Positions 26,833 to 39,442 of a DNA stretch of 64,000 nucleotides are shown one piece after another; the first letter of the stretch is position 1; every line of letters starts with the position of its first letter. The DNA is from Rhodotorula mucilaginosa (Eukaryota > Basidiomycota > Microbotryomycetes > Sporidiobolales > Sporidiobolaceae), in the NCBI GenBank assembly GCA_034406715.1, contig CP137871.1, positions 620,001 to 684,000 on the forward strand, in the 5' to 3' direction. The notes beneath the pieces were generated by a model. That model was not told where the DNA came from, made no database searches, and saw only the letters and a list, made by a program, of their open reading frames with translations. The translations under genes and the position numbers were made by a program.

Positions 26833-26904
26833 TCTTTGGTAGTATAGTGGTTAGTATCCAGCCTTGTCACGGCTGAGACCCGGGTTCAATTCCCGGCCAG
26901 AGAG
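26833..26904 (+). tRNA. tRNA-Asp (anticodon GUC)
   Basis: A 72-nt cloverleaf. The acceptor stem TCTTTGG pairs with CCAGAGA (one G-T pair) and is followed by discriminator G at 26904. The anticodon stem CAGCC/GGCTG encloses loop TTGTCAC, so the anticodon is GTC. The T arm CCGGG/CCCGG carries the loop TTCAATT, with the internal B-box. No intron is present. A T-run suitable for RNA polymerase III termination lies about 25 nt downstream. Confidence 0.95.
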
Positions 26905-27204
26905 TACAACACGAGCTTCGGCTTGACTTTTTGCTTTTCGCCTCCGAGGGCTCGCTGCCTGCTCTTTTTGGATGAGTGGATGGGCAGGGTATGTTCTGAG
27001 TTGCCGTGCACCGGCACGTCGGGTGCACAGGTGCGCACCTTCTCCCCCGAGCTGGGACGGCGCAATGGCGCAACAGCGCTTTCTTGCAAGCCCCAAAGGA
27101 GGAGATGACTGTACTCATACTGCTCGCTCGAGACGGACGGCAGAGAGGAACTCGGGTTACACGGATCCCTGTAATTGCTGGTATCTAGATGGCAGGTAAT
27201 AGTT
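26905..27204. other. Spacer between tRNA-Asp and thiolase
   Basis: It contains the tRNA terminator T-run (about 26928-26932) and the thiolase 3' UTR. Nothing else is seen. Confidence 0.5.
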
Positions 27205-28890
<1,686 letters not shown>

Positions 28891-29505
28891 GGTTGCGTAG
28901 GAGTCACAAGGGAGGGAGAGGAGGACAAAAGGATCGTTCGACGACGCGCGAAAGATTGGGCAAAAACCGCGAGCGACGCGCCGTTCAACGCGGACACCGA
29001 GAAAAGTGCGGGGGACAGGCCTCATTGTCAGCTGCAGTTCCTCATGAGCGAGTGAAGGCTGCGCTCACCATTCTGATGTGAGCGAGTCGAGAGGCGGCGA
29101 CCAGGGCCGGCGAGCGCGACGACGACGAGGCGAGAGCTGGAGAAGCCGTGGTGGAGGACAGGCGGGCAGCCGCGGACGCGATGCGGGGCAGCGGGGCAGC
29201 AAACAGCATACAGTGCACGCGCAAGCTGTGGGAGGGAGGACGAGGTGTTCGCGAGGGGAGAGCTGTCACTCGTAAGCAACAGGAAGTTCCCTTTCCGAAC
29301 GAGCGAAGCGTGCGAGATTTGACGAAGGCAAGCCGAGAATCTCGAGAGAGCGCGGCCAATCGGCTTTTTCTCACCGCCGGAACCCGACCGCTCCCACTCG
29401 GCTAGCCGCTTTGACTCCACATTGGAACGCAGAAACAGAAGAGATTTGATTTCGGGGGGTTTAGAGACTTCGAAAAAGAGGCGCGCAAAGAAGGGAGGGA
29501 GGGGC
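28891..29505. other. Spacer between ALAS stop and thiolase start
   Basis: A 615-bp tandem spacer on the minus strand: ALAS 3' UTR and thiolase promoter. Nothing specific is recognised. Confidence 0.5.
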
Positions 29506-31623
29506 CTAGACGGCAGCCGAGACGGCAGCGGCGATGCCGGCAGTCGCCGTCTCGACGAGAGGGCTGGCGACGAATCCTTGCTCACCGTCGTTACCCGCAG
29601 ACTCGCCAGCACCGAGGGCAAGGGCACGCGCGCGAGCCGCGTCGAGGTCGGCGAGCTCGATCTGCTCAGTCGACCAGAGGTTGACGACCTTCTTCGGCTC
29701 GGCGAGGCCGACGCCCGACGAGCGGTGACCGCCCTCGGCGGCCCACGCGCTCGTGCGCTTCAGGTCGAGCTCGTCCCAGACGCTGTCGACCGCGCGGACG
29801 AGTTCGGCGAGCTGCGCCTCGGTGTGCAACGGCGAAGGGGTGATGCGCAAGCGCTCGTCGCCGCGCGCGACGGTCGGGAAGTTGATACTCTGGATGTAGA
29901 GCTTGTGCTTGGTCAAGAGGAGGTCCGAGGCGCGCTTGGCGAGTTCGGCGTTGCCGACCAGGAGCGGCACAATGTGCGACGGGTTCGGGATCACCGGGAT
30001 CCCGATCGCGTTCAGGTCGGCCTTGACTTGGGCGACCTTGCGCTGCTGCAGCTGGCGGTCGCCGAGGTGCTCGCGCTGGTACGCGATCGACGCGCGGGCG
30101 CCGGCGGCGGTCGACGGCGGCAGCGAGGTCGTAAAGATGAACCCGGGCGCGTAGGACCGGATCATGTCGACAAAGCGGGCACTGCCCGCGATGTAGCCGC
30201 CCACGACACCGTACGCCTTGCCGAGGGTGCCCGTGATGATGTCGACGCGGTCCATGACACTGCCGGCTTTGCCGCCGACGGCGTTGTCCCAAAAGTCGAG
30301 GTGTTCGGCGACGCCCGCACCGGTCGGGCCGTACATGCCGACGGCGTGGACCTCGTCGAGGAAGGTGAGCGCGCCGTACTTCTCGGCGAGGTCGCAGATC
30401 TCCTTGATCGGGCCGACCGTGCCCGACATCGAGTAGACGCTCTCGAACGCGATCAGCTTGGGCGTCTCGCGCGGGATCGCGGCCAACTTGGCCTCGAGGT
30501 CGGCGAGGTCGTTGTGCTTGAAGATGACCTTGGGCGCGCGCGAGTGGCGCATCCCCTGGATCATCGAGGCGTGGTTCATCTCGTCCGACAGGATGACGCA
30601 GCCGGGCAACTTGGCGCCGAGCGTCGAGAGGGTCTCGACGTTGGCGACGTAGCACGAGCTAAAGACGAGAGCCGCCTCCTTCTGGTGCAGGGCCGCGAGC
30701 TCGGCTTCGAGCGCGAGGTGCATCGCGCCGTTGCCGGCAATGTTGCGGGTCCCGCCCGCGCCCGCACCGTAGGTGTCGAGCGTGTCGTGAATCGCACGGA
30801 GCGTCACAGGGTGACGACCCATGCCGAGGTAGTCGTTCGAGCAGTGCACCGTCACTTCCTCGGCCTTGTCGGCCGTGTGCGCGACGGGGAACTTGGCCGC
30901 GAGCCGATTCACGTTGTTGAAGTACTGCCGCCGCGGAGAACGCGCACGGTGTCAGTCTTTTTCGCTTCCTCTTGGCCTGAGGATGATCGAGGGAAACAGT
31001 CAACTCACCCTGTACGACTTGTCCTGGTGCTTCTTCTCGAGCTCGGCGGCATAGAACGAGTCATAGTCGAACTGGCCAGGTCTATACGAAGTGACCCGGT
31101 GCTTGGCGAACCCGAGCGCGCACGTCGGGCGACCTTCTGAGTGCACCTCGGGCAACTTTGCAGCGTCGCCGGCAGCCGCCGCACCCGAGGAGGACGACGA
31201 CGACGTCGAGATCGAAGCCGGGTTGACAAAGCTGGGCTGGGCCGACTTGCTCGGGACGGCGGTCGCGGTGCGGGCGGCCTTGTCCTCAATCTCGGTGATG
31301 GAAGCGTAGGTGCGACGACCAAGGCTGATCGGCGCCGACGACGAAAAGGTGACCTTGGTCGCCTTCTGGTTGGTCGCCTGCGAGGCGGAGGCAGCGACAG
31401 AGGCGACCGACCCGCGAACGGCGGCGACGGAGGCGAAGCCACGCTGAGCGAGCGCGACGCTCATCAGCGGGCAGCGGGTGCTCGCGAGTTCCGAGAGGCG
31501 GTTGGCGGCGGTCCCGCGGATCGACTGGGTCGAGAAGGTGCGGAGAGCGGTGACCGACGAGCGTGCGAGGAAAGGGCAGACTTGGCCAAAGCGCTTGAGC
31601 GCAGTCACTGGGTCAACTGCCAT
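29506..31623 (-). CDS. HEM1: 5-aminolevulinate synthase, mitochondrial
   Basis: Two exons, 31623-31009 and 30924-29506, give 677 residues. The catalytic core is that of the PLP-dependent alpha-oxoamine synthases: [67 protein letters not shown] and [16 protein letters not shown] with the PLP lysine. It condenses glycine and succinyl-CoA in the mitochondrial matrix, the first step of haem synthesis. The first 200 residues form a presequence and a Ser/Ala-rich linker. Cys-Pro pairs at residues 16-17 (VCPFL) and 51-52 (RCPLM) look like haem regulatory motifs. The C-terminal extension of about 60 residues after [12 protein letters not shown] is Ala-rich. Confidence 0.95.
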
Positions 31624-31921
31624 CGTTTGCTGTTTCGTGCTTTGGATCGTTCGGGGTTAAGAGTGTGTAGAGAGAGTGCGAGAGAGGCGCTGCCACTCGC
31701 TCTCGATGGGCCGACTCGCCGGAATTCTGATCCGAACCGCCGCCACTCGCAGCCTATCTCCGAAATACCATGAAAAGGCTGATCGATGTTACACACAACA
31801 AAGAAAGAAAAGGCTAGTACCACTGCAACATGTATCAATACACTGATGATTGCCGCGAGCTGGGCCGAGGAGCCAAAAGTCAGCTGGCGAATCGTGAAAG
31901 AGGCCGCACTGCAGGCACGGC

Positions 31922-32930
31922 TCACTTGTGCACTCGCAGGAAGAGCCAGTCGACTGCTTCTCGGATACCGTCCCTGTGGGCGCAAGGACGATCAGCAAGG
32001 TGATCGCGAGGAAAGCCAGCCGGGTCAAGGAACCGACGTACCCTCGCAGCGCCGAGATGGGCAACACGCCGCCTTCGCTGACGTTCATTTTGCCGACGAT
32101 GAGCTTGTTGAACATTTGCTTGATGTCCTCGACCGCCATCGCGCCCTCGCAATCCTGCTTGTTGGCGAGCACGAGCGTCGGAACGCCGTCGACTCTCGAG
32201 TCGGTTACAATCTCTTCTGCGCGAGGGCGTGCGAGGGTATGCAGCGGTGGTAAGCCTCGACCCACAGAGAGCCGAAAAAAAGCGATTGAACGCACCAAAG
32301 ACGGCCCAGCACTCTTCTATCCGCTCCTTGTCGGTCGAGTCGATCACAAACACGACGGCGTGGCATTCTGCGTAGTATTTTGGCCAGATGCTCCGGATGT
32401 CGCGTTGCCCTACCGATTCGTGTGTCGACCGCGTCAGTTCCTCCCACAAAGAACACGCCGACAAGGATCGGAATGCTCTTACCGCCTAGGTCCCAAAACT
32501 GGAGGACCGTCGACGACAAGGTGATCCTGCCGACTGTGGGCCGGGGGAATGCTCGTCAGCCAACAGCAAGCGAGGAAGCAGCCTTTTCTCCCATCACAGA
32601 CGACTTGCTGTTTTGCCCTATTGTCGGTGCGATGCTCGCTGGATCTTTGTCCGGTGTCCGGTTGAAGGTGCTCTTGACTTTTTCTGTCGGTCCGAAGCGA
32701 AAAGGGTTGCGTGAGGAACTTGCCGGGTGTTTGGCGGCTGGATCCGGGCCGCGCCGACACGTACCAAGGAAGGTCGTCTTTCCGGCATTGTCGAGGCCCA
32801 TGATCAGGACCGAGTACTGTGTCGCGTGGAGGTCAGCCGGGGGGTGCTTCAATCACGAGAGAGAGAGAGGACGGCTCACCTCTTGCTTCTGCATGAGATG
32901 GCTGACAAAGCCAGTCACGAGTCGATACAT
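31922..32930 (-). CDS. ARF-related small GTPase (ARFRP1/Arl3 type)
   Basis: The first exon, 32930-32880, encodes MYRLVTGFVSHLMQKQE, close to the N terminus of ARFRP1, and is spliced to YSVLIMGLDNAGKTTFLEK with the P-loop. Then come APTIGQNIGRITLSST (switch I), LQFWDLGGQRDIRSIWPKYY (switch II, DxxG), AVVFVIDSTDKERIEECWAV, VPTLVLANKQDCEGAMAVED (NKQD) and LPISALRGDGIREAVDWL (SAL). The protein lacks Gly2, so like yeast Arl3 and ARFRP1 it is probably not myristoylated. The family acts at the trans-Golgi to recruit Arl1 and golgins. Six exons are needed; one intron (32608-32534) needs a GC donor. It shares a 387-bp divergent spacer with VPS20. Confidence 0.92.
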
Positions 32931-33317
32931 TGCTCGTTCTTCCCTCTGGCTTCTGCCCTGTCGAGACGCCTTGACCTCTTGCAGCTGGACGAGGAGGAGA
33001 GCCTGAGCGGTACGACGATGAGAAGCCGGTCTCGACCGGGCTGGCTCGCAGGTTGGGACGAGGACACGCGGGACGTAGCAGTAGCAGCTAAGAGCTGGAA
33101 TGACCTCCTTCCGGCGGCAAAGGGGTGTGTTTGTGTTGGTGCCAAGTTGTGGTTCGGAGACGAGCGAGTCGCCGATCGTGTGCTCTTCCTCTGACCTCAT
33201 CTCGCTACACGTCGAATTTGCGCTTTACGGAATTGCTGTGACAGACAAAACCTAGCCACCTTGCTATCACCGACTCCAGCTCGTGCGCCATCTGCCCTCG
33301 CCCGTCTCGTCGGAACA
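32931..33317. promoter_or_regulatory. Divergent promoter region ARFRP1-like / VPS20
   Basis: A 387-bp spacer between two divergent 5' ends. The right end also holds the VPS20 5' UTR up to the single-base first coding exon. No specific site is recognised. Confidence 0.4.
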
Positions 33318-34548
33318 AGTGAGCCGCCATCCTCTCGCCGCCTCTCGACTCCAAGTGTCACCCAGGCAGGCTGATCCAGGCCGACCAGTGGGACAGTCTT
33401 CTAGCACCGTCAAGATCACCCCGCAAGACCGGTCCATCCTCGAGTGAGCGTGGGCTGCCATGTCGGACTTGCCCCCTGCCCCACTTGCGACTCGAACTCG
33501 TCGGCGAGAACGTTCTGCTCACGCCCTTGACGTCTACAGTCTCAAATTGCAGCGAGATAAGCTCAAACAGTACCAGAAACGAGTGAGGCTCGAGTCACTT
33601 GCCGGAGAGAGGGGAGGCGGGCACCGAGTTCTCGTCGAACCGCCAGTGGACTAACAGTACCCAACTACGCTCTCCGTAGATCGAAGTCGTCCTCGCTCGT
33701 GAACGCGAAATCGCAGCCGAGTCGTTGAAGGCCGGCAACAAATCGCGCGCCCTGATCGCGCTGCGGCAGAAGAAATACCAAGAGACGCTCCTCTCGCAAA
33801 CCGATTCGCAACTCGAGACATTACAGAAACTTGTGCGTCCCTCGTCTGCTCAAGAGTACGGCCGAGACGTATACGCGCTCTGCGTCTATCGTCGTGCACC
33901 AGTGCGACCTTGCGATGCACGCGCTGACGGGACTTTCAACAGGTTCAATCGATCGAGTTCTCGCTGGTCGAGAAGGATGTCTTGTATGGGCTGAAACAGG
34001 GCAACGAGGTCCTGAAGCAGCTCAACAAGGAGATGGACCTCGCGACGGTGGAGAAGCTCATGGACGACACGCGGGAAGGCATCGCATACCAAGAGGTACG
34101 CGTCCTCCTTCCGGGTTTTCGAATGGGGACTAGCAACAGGCTCCGCTGTGCGTGAGAACTGACCAGCGCGTCTGCTGCCTGCTCGTAGGAAGTCAGCGCT
34201 TTGCTCTCGAGCCGGATCTCGGCGCAGGACGAGGAAGACGTGTTGGCCGAACTCGCCGCCCTCCAAGCCGAGCAGGTCCAGGTCAGTTCGCCGAGTCCAC
34301 GAAGTCGACGTCCCTCCAATCGGGATGAGAACCGGAGACGAGCATGTCTATTCTGTTTGGTCCAAGGCGCGCTGATGACCCTTCACGAAATCTCGCAGGC
34401 CGGCGTTTCCCTGCCCGAAGCACCGACGCATGCTCTGCCCGAAGTGGAGCGACCGACAGCGGCGGTCGACACCAAAGAAGAAGAAGAAGGCGCCGCAGAG
34501 GCACCGGAACCCACACGGCAACGACAGCGACAAGCTCTTGCAGCATGA
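33318..34548 (+). CDS. VPS20: ESCRT-III subunit Vps20/CHMP6; start codon split by an intron
   Basis: Exons 33318 (one base), 33389-33443, 33540-33582, 33680-33832, 33943-34095, 34189-34281 and 34399-34548 sum to 216 codons. The protein begins MGQSSSTVKITPQDRSILD, a good myristoylation site matching CHMP6 (Met-Gly), followed by LKLQRDKLKQYQKRI, KSRALIALRQKKYQETLL and VQSIEFSLVEKDVLYGLKQG, then the acidic SAQDEEDVLAELAAL region and a Glu/Pro tail. Genomic sequence before Gly2 reads GTG; ATG forms only by joining A at 33318 to TG at 33389 across a 70-nt GTGAGC...CAG intron. Vps20 links ESCRT-II to Snf7 polymerisation on endosomes. Confidence 0.92.
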
Positions 34549-34934
34549 GAGAGCGGCTGCACTTGCCTCACCTCGATTCGGAGTGGCATTCGACCATCCC
34601 GCCGAGGCCGCGCGACCCTCCCGTGGGAGACGGCGCCCTCGACTGTAACACTCTTCTAGACCCGGATTATTATGCAAGAGCTGTTGTTACCATTTCTGTA
34701 GGCCAGCTTCATGGACGAGGCGCAATCTGTTCCGGTTCAATCAAATCGCGGTTTTTCTTGCAATTTTCGAGTACATGCTTTTCTTGGGATCGGAGCAGCA
34801 TCTCATGGAAAAGCCTCTGGTAATCGATCTGTACTGTGGAGGTGAAGGGACGTGTGCTATGCTACTTGCGGCCGCCAACTTGGTGATGAGAGTCGATCGC
34901 CTTTCACCTCACAGCCCTCGACCTCGTGGCAAAG
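34549..34934. other. Spacer VPS20 to SMNDC1-like gene
   Basis: A 386-bp tandem spacer containing the VPS20 3' UTR and the next promoter. Nothing specific is seen. Confidence 0.5.
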
Positions 34935-36129
34935 ATGGATCAGCAAGAACTCGAAACGTACGAGGTACGGATGGCCGTACTCCTGTCTAGCGCTATGTAC
35001 CCGTCGCTGACTTGGAAACCAACTTGCTCCACCTCCGTTCCCGATCTCCTGTCTCGTCCCGCTCCGCTTGCCGAATCGCCGCGATCTTGGCGACGATACG
35101 CCCCGATCTTGGCGACGATACGCCTCTCTACGACTCCCTTGTGCCTTGCAAACGCGCAGTACCAACTCTCTCAGATCAAGTTGGGTCTCGCCAAGGACCC
35201 GAACAATGTCGAGATGCAGACGCTCAAGACGGAGCTCGAGGACCTCATCGCCCTCACCAAGGAGTACCTGAGCTCTCAAGCACCAGCACCTGCCGCATCG
35301 ACCTCGGCTCCCTCTGCCTCCGCCTCGACTTCGGCCTCGACGACTCCGAAAACGGGTTCCGGCTCGGCTGCTGCGTCTGCCAAGGCAAAGCCTGCTGCTC
35401 CGGCAGCAGCTTCGGGCGTCAAGGTGTCGTACAAGCCAGGCGACGAGTGCTCGTGCCGCTACTCGGACGGGAAGTGGTACCCGGCCCGTATCACCCAAAT
35501 CTCTGGCTCGACCGACCAGCCCGTCTACACCGTCGTCTTCAAGGGGTACGACACTCCCGAAGTCGTCACCATGAACGATATCCGACCTTTGAACAAATGG
35601 GACTCGGGTGCGGCGGGAGCAGGAGCAGGCGGCAGTGGAGCGGGGGCCAGCGGGGCGGGCGAAAAGCGCAAGGCGGGCGAGCCGACCAAGGAGGACCTCG
35701 AGAAGGAGCGGAAAAAGAAGAAGAACGAGAAGAAGGCCGAGACGCTCAAGGCCAAGGCAGAGGAGCAGGCGGCGAAGCAGAAAGGCTGGCAGGCGTTCGC
35801 AAAGAAGGGCACCAAGAAGGGCATTCACATTCCGGGCGTCAAGGGTCAGTCCCGAGTCCCTTCACGATCTGAGAAGGTGGCGGTTCGTGTTTCCGACCCC
35901 CAGCTAACCTGTGCGCGCTCACTCTACAGGCGAGAGCATCTTCCGGTCACCCGCAGAAGGCAACCCGAACGCACGAGGTAAGGAAGCCCCTTGCCTGACC
36001 TACGGGCGAGGATCACCTTTTAAGCTGACTGTGCTGCTCATTACAGTCGGAGTCGTCGGCGCGGGACGAGGCATGACGGCAGTGGCGCAACGAAAGCGAC
36101 AAACCTTCCAGGAAGGTGGCGATGAATGA
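34935..36129 (+). CDS. SMN-related splicing factor 30 (SMNDC1/SPF30-like), Tudor domain
   Basis: Exons 34935-34964, 35160-35844, 35930-35977 and 36047-36129 give 281 residues. The N terminus is a helical pair (YQLSQIKLGLAKDPNNVEMQ, LKTELEDLIALTKEYL) followed by a Ser/Ala-rich linker. The Tudor domain begins GDECSCRYSDGKWYPARITQ and continues YTVVFKGYDTPEVVTMNDIR with the aromatic cage residues. Behind it are a Gly/Ala linker, a Lys/Glu-rich helix (EKERKKKKNEKKAETLKAKA) and the conserved tail KGIHIPGVKGESIFRSP with VGVVGAGRGMTAVAQRKR. SPF30 binds symmetrically dimethylated arginines and helps the tri-snRNP join the pre-spliceosome. A 22-bp direct repeat lies in intron 1. Confidence 0.9.
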
Positions 36130-36712
36130 GAAACCCTTTCCTCATCTCCCCCCCTCCACACCCTTCCCTGCGCGTGGCCTCGTTCGACAGTCACCGCGCT
36201 CCATGCCTCTCTACTCGTAGCGAAACCGTGTTGACGCTCTCTCTTCTTCCTTATCCCCCAACGTCGCGGAATCGAAGGAATAACTCATTTTTCCACCTCG
36301 GGACCAGCTCCCGCTTCGGCGAGCTGACCACAGGCCAAGCCAGGCGAGACTCTTCTCCATGGAACTGCAGAGGCTTGGAACTGACTGTACACTCCGGGAA
36401 GCGAAATCTGCGCAGATTCCGCCGACGAGTCCAGTTCCCATTAACACTTCTCCTGCTTGGCAGGTCTGAAAGTGTTTCTTGGGGAAGAAGAAGCTGTGAG
36501 CCACAGCGGAGTGAACGACGACGCTTCCGTTCGACGCTCGCTATCAGTTTCTTCTCCTCGCCCTGAAGCTGCACATCTTGCTTCGGCCACCTTGGGAACG
36601 CTGCGTCCCGCTCGATAGCGGACTGTATCCAGGCTCTGTCGTCTCGTCAGAGTAGACACGCCATCGGTAGCACGTAGTTGTACATGTACAAATTCCCCCC
36701 GTGTACAGTGGC
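36130..36712. other. Convergent spacer SMNDC1-like / PEX11
   Basis: 583 bp between two 3' ends. No gene is seen; it probably contains 3' UTRs. Confidence 0.5.
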
Positions 36713-37887
36713 TCATGCCGTGCGCCTCCAGACTCCCTTGAGACCGGCCACTGCGGCGACCGTTCCGCAAACACCGACCCAGACGTTGTTGGGCAGGAGA
36801 CCGCCGGGCAGCGACCTGTCGACGAACACGTTCCAGGTCAGTTTCCTGTAGATCGTTCCGCTGGAAGGAGGCGCAACGTACCAATGCGCCGTCAATGGCA
36901 GGTAGCCCGCCTGCACCCAGCAGTCGTTCTTGAGGCTCTTCTCCTGCGCCGCCAGCCTCTGCAAGTCTGCCTTCTCCTGCTGCAACTCCTCCGAAGTGGC
37001 CGAGCCGCTTCGGACGCGCTCGCGAGCTGCGCGCACGACGCGGGTCCGCTCGAGCGACAAGAGCTGGAACGAGCGCCGGATGTGGAAGATTTGGCTGCGG
37101 GAGACCCATCCTTCCTGTCAGTCAAAGTGACGGCGCACCCCTCTGACGATGGCCACTCACAGCACAACGTATGCAGCCCAGAATCTGCAGGACCATACCG
37201 CGATGGTGCCGATCCGAGCCGGGCTGATCTTGAAAACGCCCTTGCCGGCAAGGTAATCTGTGACGGCGGAGGGGTCAGTCGCCACCCCTGTCAGACTAGA
37301 AGAACCCCGTGGCTTCGAGAGACTGACACAGGTGTTCCAGAGGGTAGTACAGGAGCATGGACCACGCCTGCAGCTTTTGAATCATCAAGTGCTGCTTGTC
37401 CTTGGGCTGGGTTGCCGGGTCGTTGAGCGACTGAGCCCACGCGATGATGGGGAAGATTCCAAACAAGCGATACCTGCGAACGCGGCCGCCGGTCAATCAG
37501 CGAACCGAGCTAGGAACGGCAGAGGTAGAGTGAGTCGAAAAAGACGAACAAGGTACGAGCGTCTGCGATCGTGGCCCGGAGTTTCTCGATCCGCATCGCA
37601 AGGTCAGCGCGGGCTTTGTTACCGAAACGCTTCGAGTTGAGGGCGGCCACGGCGACGTAGGCGGCATCTGCACAGGTAAGGCGGGTTGGAAAACAGGGCG
37701 AGTGGAGATGGAGGTGGGGAAGGAGTCAATTTCGGCGCTCTTTGCTCGAGCCGTCGTCGGAGCGCGACGCACATTGGTAGACCATAAAGAGCTTGTCTTG
37801 GCCGCTCTGGCTGCCGGCCACGCGGTTGAAGTGCGCGAGCGCCGGCGACGGCAGCGCGAACGGCGACAGGGACAGTTTCTTCGACAT
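36713..37887 (-). CDS. PEX11: Peroxisomal membrane protein PEX11
   Basis: Exons 37887-37773, 37667-37550, 37473-37328, 37257-37161, 37094-36882 and 36815-36713 sum to 264 codons. The N-terminal part, ALAHFNRVAGSQSGQDKLFM, is the amphipathic Pex11 helix with the conserved GxDK-like core, followed by YAAYVAVAALNSKRFGNKAR, IADARTLYRLFGIFPIIAWA, a membrane-associated MLLYYPLEHLYYLAGKGVFK and RIGTIAVWSCRFWAAYVVLQ. The C terminus ends with a hydrophobic helix (NNVWVGVCGTVAAVAGLKGV) and WRRTA. Pex11 bends and elongates the peroxisomal membrane before fission. The second intron uses an uncommon GTTCGT donor, needed to give ARTLYR. Confidence 0.9.
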
Positions 37888-38869
37888 GCTGGTAGGTGGT
37901 GCACAGGCAAAAGCGTGGCGGAAGAGCGTTGGCGTCTGATTCGATGAGCTGCTGCAAGTCCTCGAACGGGACGCGACTGTGCAGGTCGTGCGGAACTGGC
38001 AGAGTCTTCGACAGCTTTTTCGCGAACTCGGCAACTCGACTCGCCGGCGATGAAAAAATTTTGCAGGCGGACAAGGTGACCGTAGAAAGGGTCGCTATTG
38101 CGAAGAGGATTCATCTTCGAGCTTCGAATGGCAGACCCTCCATTTGCTATGCAGAGACGGCCGAGGCGTCGCAAAGATCCGGCAAATTACCTCGTGACAA
38201 AACTTGTTCGCCGACCCGTCAAGAGCCATCCGGACCTACTCGAAAGAACGGTTTGAAGAACTAACCCGTTCGTGTAATCTGAAGCGGTCGTATACGCCGC
38301 CGAAGACGTCCCAGAGGACGTCCGGGATATCCAAGCTGCGGCGTTCAACATTCCGTTTCGGTCAGCTTTCGTCGCTCCCCATTTCAGGCTGGTTAGACAG
38401 GTGCAAACGACGAGATGCGCGTAGGTCGCGCAGAGGGTACCCTATATTGGCGAGTCGGAGCTAACCAGGATGCGGCGTGCAATGTCGCCACAACGGTCCG
38501 GACAGCAAAAGTCGAAGCCGACCAGGGGGAGCTGGCCTGGTCGCCCTGCCCTCCAGCACGTGCATAAAGGAGGGCAAAGGAAATGTACGGTAGGAATAGC
38601 GCTCCCTTCGTATCTGAGCGTGACTGAAGCAAGGTCGGCGTACATGTGCTGGCTTAATCGCAAGGGGAGAAAGGTGGCGCCGACTAACTTGCCGTCGAGG
38701 CAAGCTGCGGAAACCAGATTGATGCGGCACAAAGGCAGCAGGCGAGGTCGCCAAGTGAGCGAAATCAGTTTCACCGAGGATCTGTATGCGGACGAAGCAA
38801 GTTTGCGGCCAGCTGCCAGCAGGACACGGCCGCGCGGTGCATGCGGCGCCTCGACCGACGCCTCGAAGC
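37888..38869. other. Spacer upstream of PEX11
   Basis: Nearly 1 kb without a convincing gene. The left part should hold the PEX11 promoter and 5' UTR. The right part leads into the MoaD-like relic and may be duplicated debris. Confidence 0.4.
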
Positions 38870-39135
38870 AGGACTTGCGATTCGACTTTTTCGTCCGTCC
38901 GAATGGCTCCTCGTTGACGATCGATACGCTTCTGCACCAGCACGCGCGCAAAGTCGTCGTTAACGAGATGGACGGACATGATGAGACGCGAGAAGGCGAA
39001 GGGGCGGAGACGACGCCACAGCCGAGCCTCCCCTCAGCCGCTTTACCATCCTCCAGATGATGAGGCAGCTTAAGTTCGGCCTCTCGCGGCACCAGCACGT
39101 CTCGGACAAGCATGCTGAGCAAATACATGCTGAGA
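38870..39135 (-). pseudogene. Decayed MoaD/MOCS2A-like fragment
   Basis: On the minus strand a stretch parallels the intact MoaD gene at 42941-43336: APFAFSRLIMSVHLVNDDFA and ESQVLLRG here against SPFALSDLRDYLIKSVHPGN and EAQVLLRG there, with a remnant VREAELKLP-like run in place of the N-terminal strand. A SIVNEEPF piece matches SVNEEMID only in a different frame, and the essential C-terminal Gly-Gly end is missing. It keeps the order of the real gene but cannot encode MoaD. The copy lies 4 kb from the intact gene, on the same strand. Confidence 0.65.
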
Positions 39136-39442
39136 GAAACCTCAGTCAGAGTATATGGGCGCGCCATGACGCCTCCGGAACCTGTCTCCAGCGACTCCGA
39201 CCAAGACCCGCCGCAAATCCGACTTCCGCCCAAACCACGATGTTTTCCGTCTGGACCCGGGGACTCCTGTGGGCTCCCGTGCCAGAAGCTCGCGGTAGCG
39301 CGGTTATCGCTCCAATGGTGAACCTCCACGGAGCCATTCCCCACCTTCCGCCGCGCCGCTCCGATCAACGGGGTGCGGGCGCTCGAACCGGTTCTCTCAC
39401 CTCGACAGGCACTTTCTCAAGCACCCGAACAACTACGTCGCG
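39136..39442. other. Presumed 5' region of the amidase gene
   Basis: A further 5' exon of the amidase probably lies here (an ATG at 39240 opens a frame on the plus strand), but I could not connect it with confidence. Confidence 0.35.

Noticed and set aside
29422-31140. A 572-codon plus-strand open frame
   Set aside because: It is the antisense of the ALAS coding exon, open because of GC-rich codon use; no family resemblance.
38442-39368. A 308-codon minus-strand open frame as a new gene
   Set aside because: Its only recognisable parts are out-of-frame MoaD-like pieces; the rest has no family signal, so it was treated as a relic.
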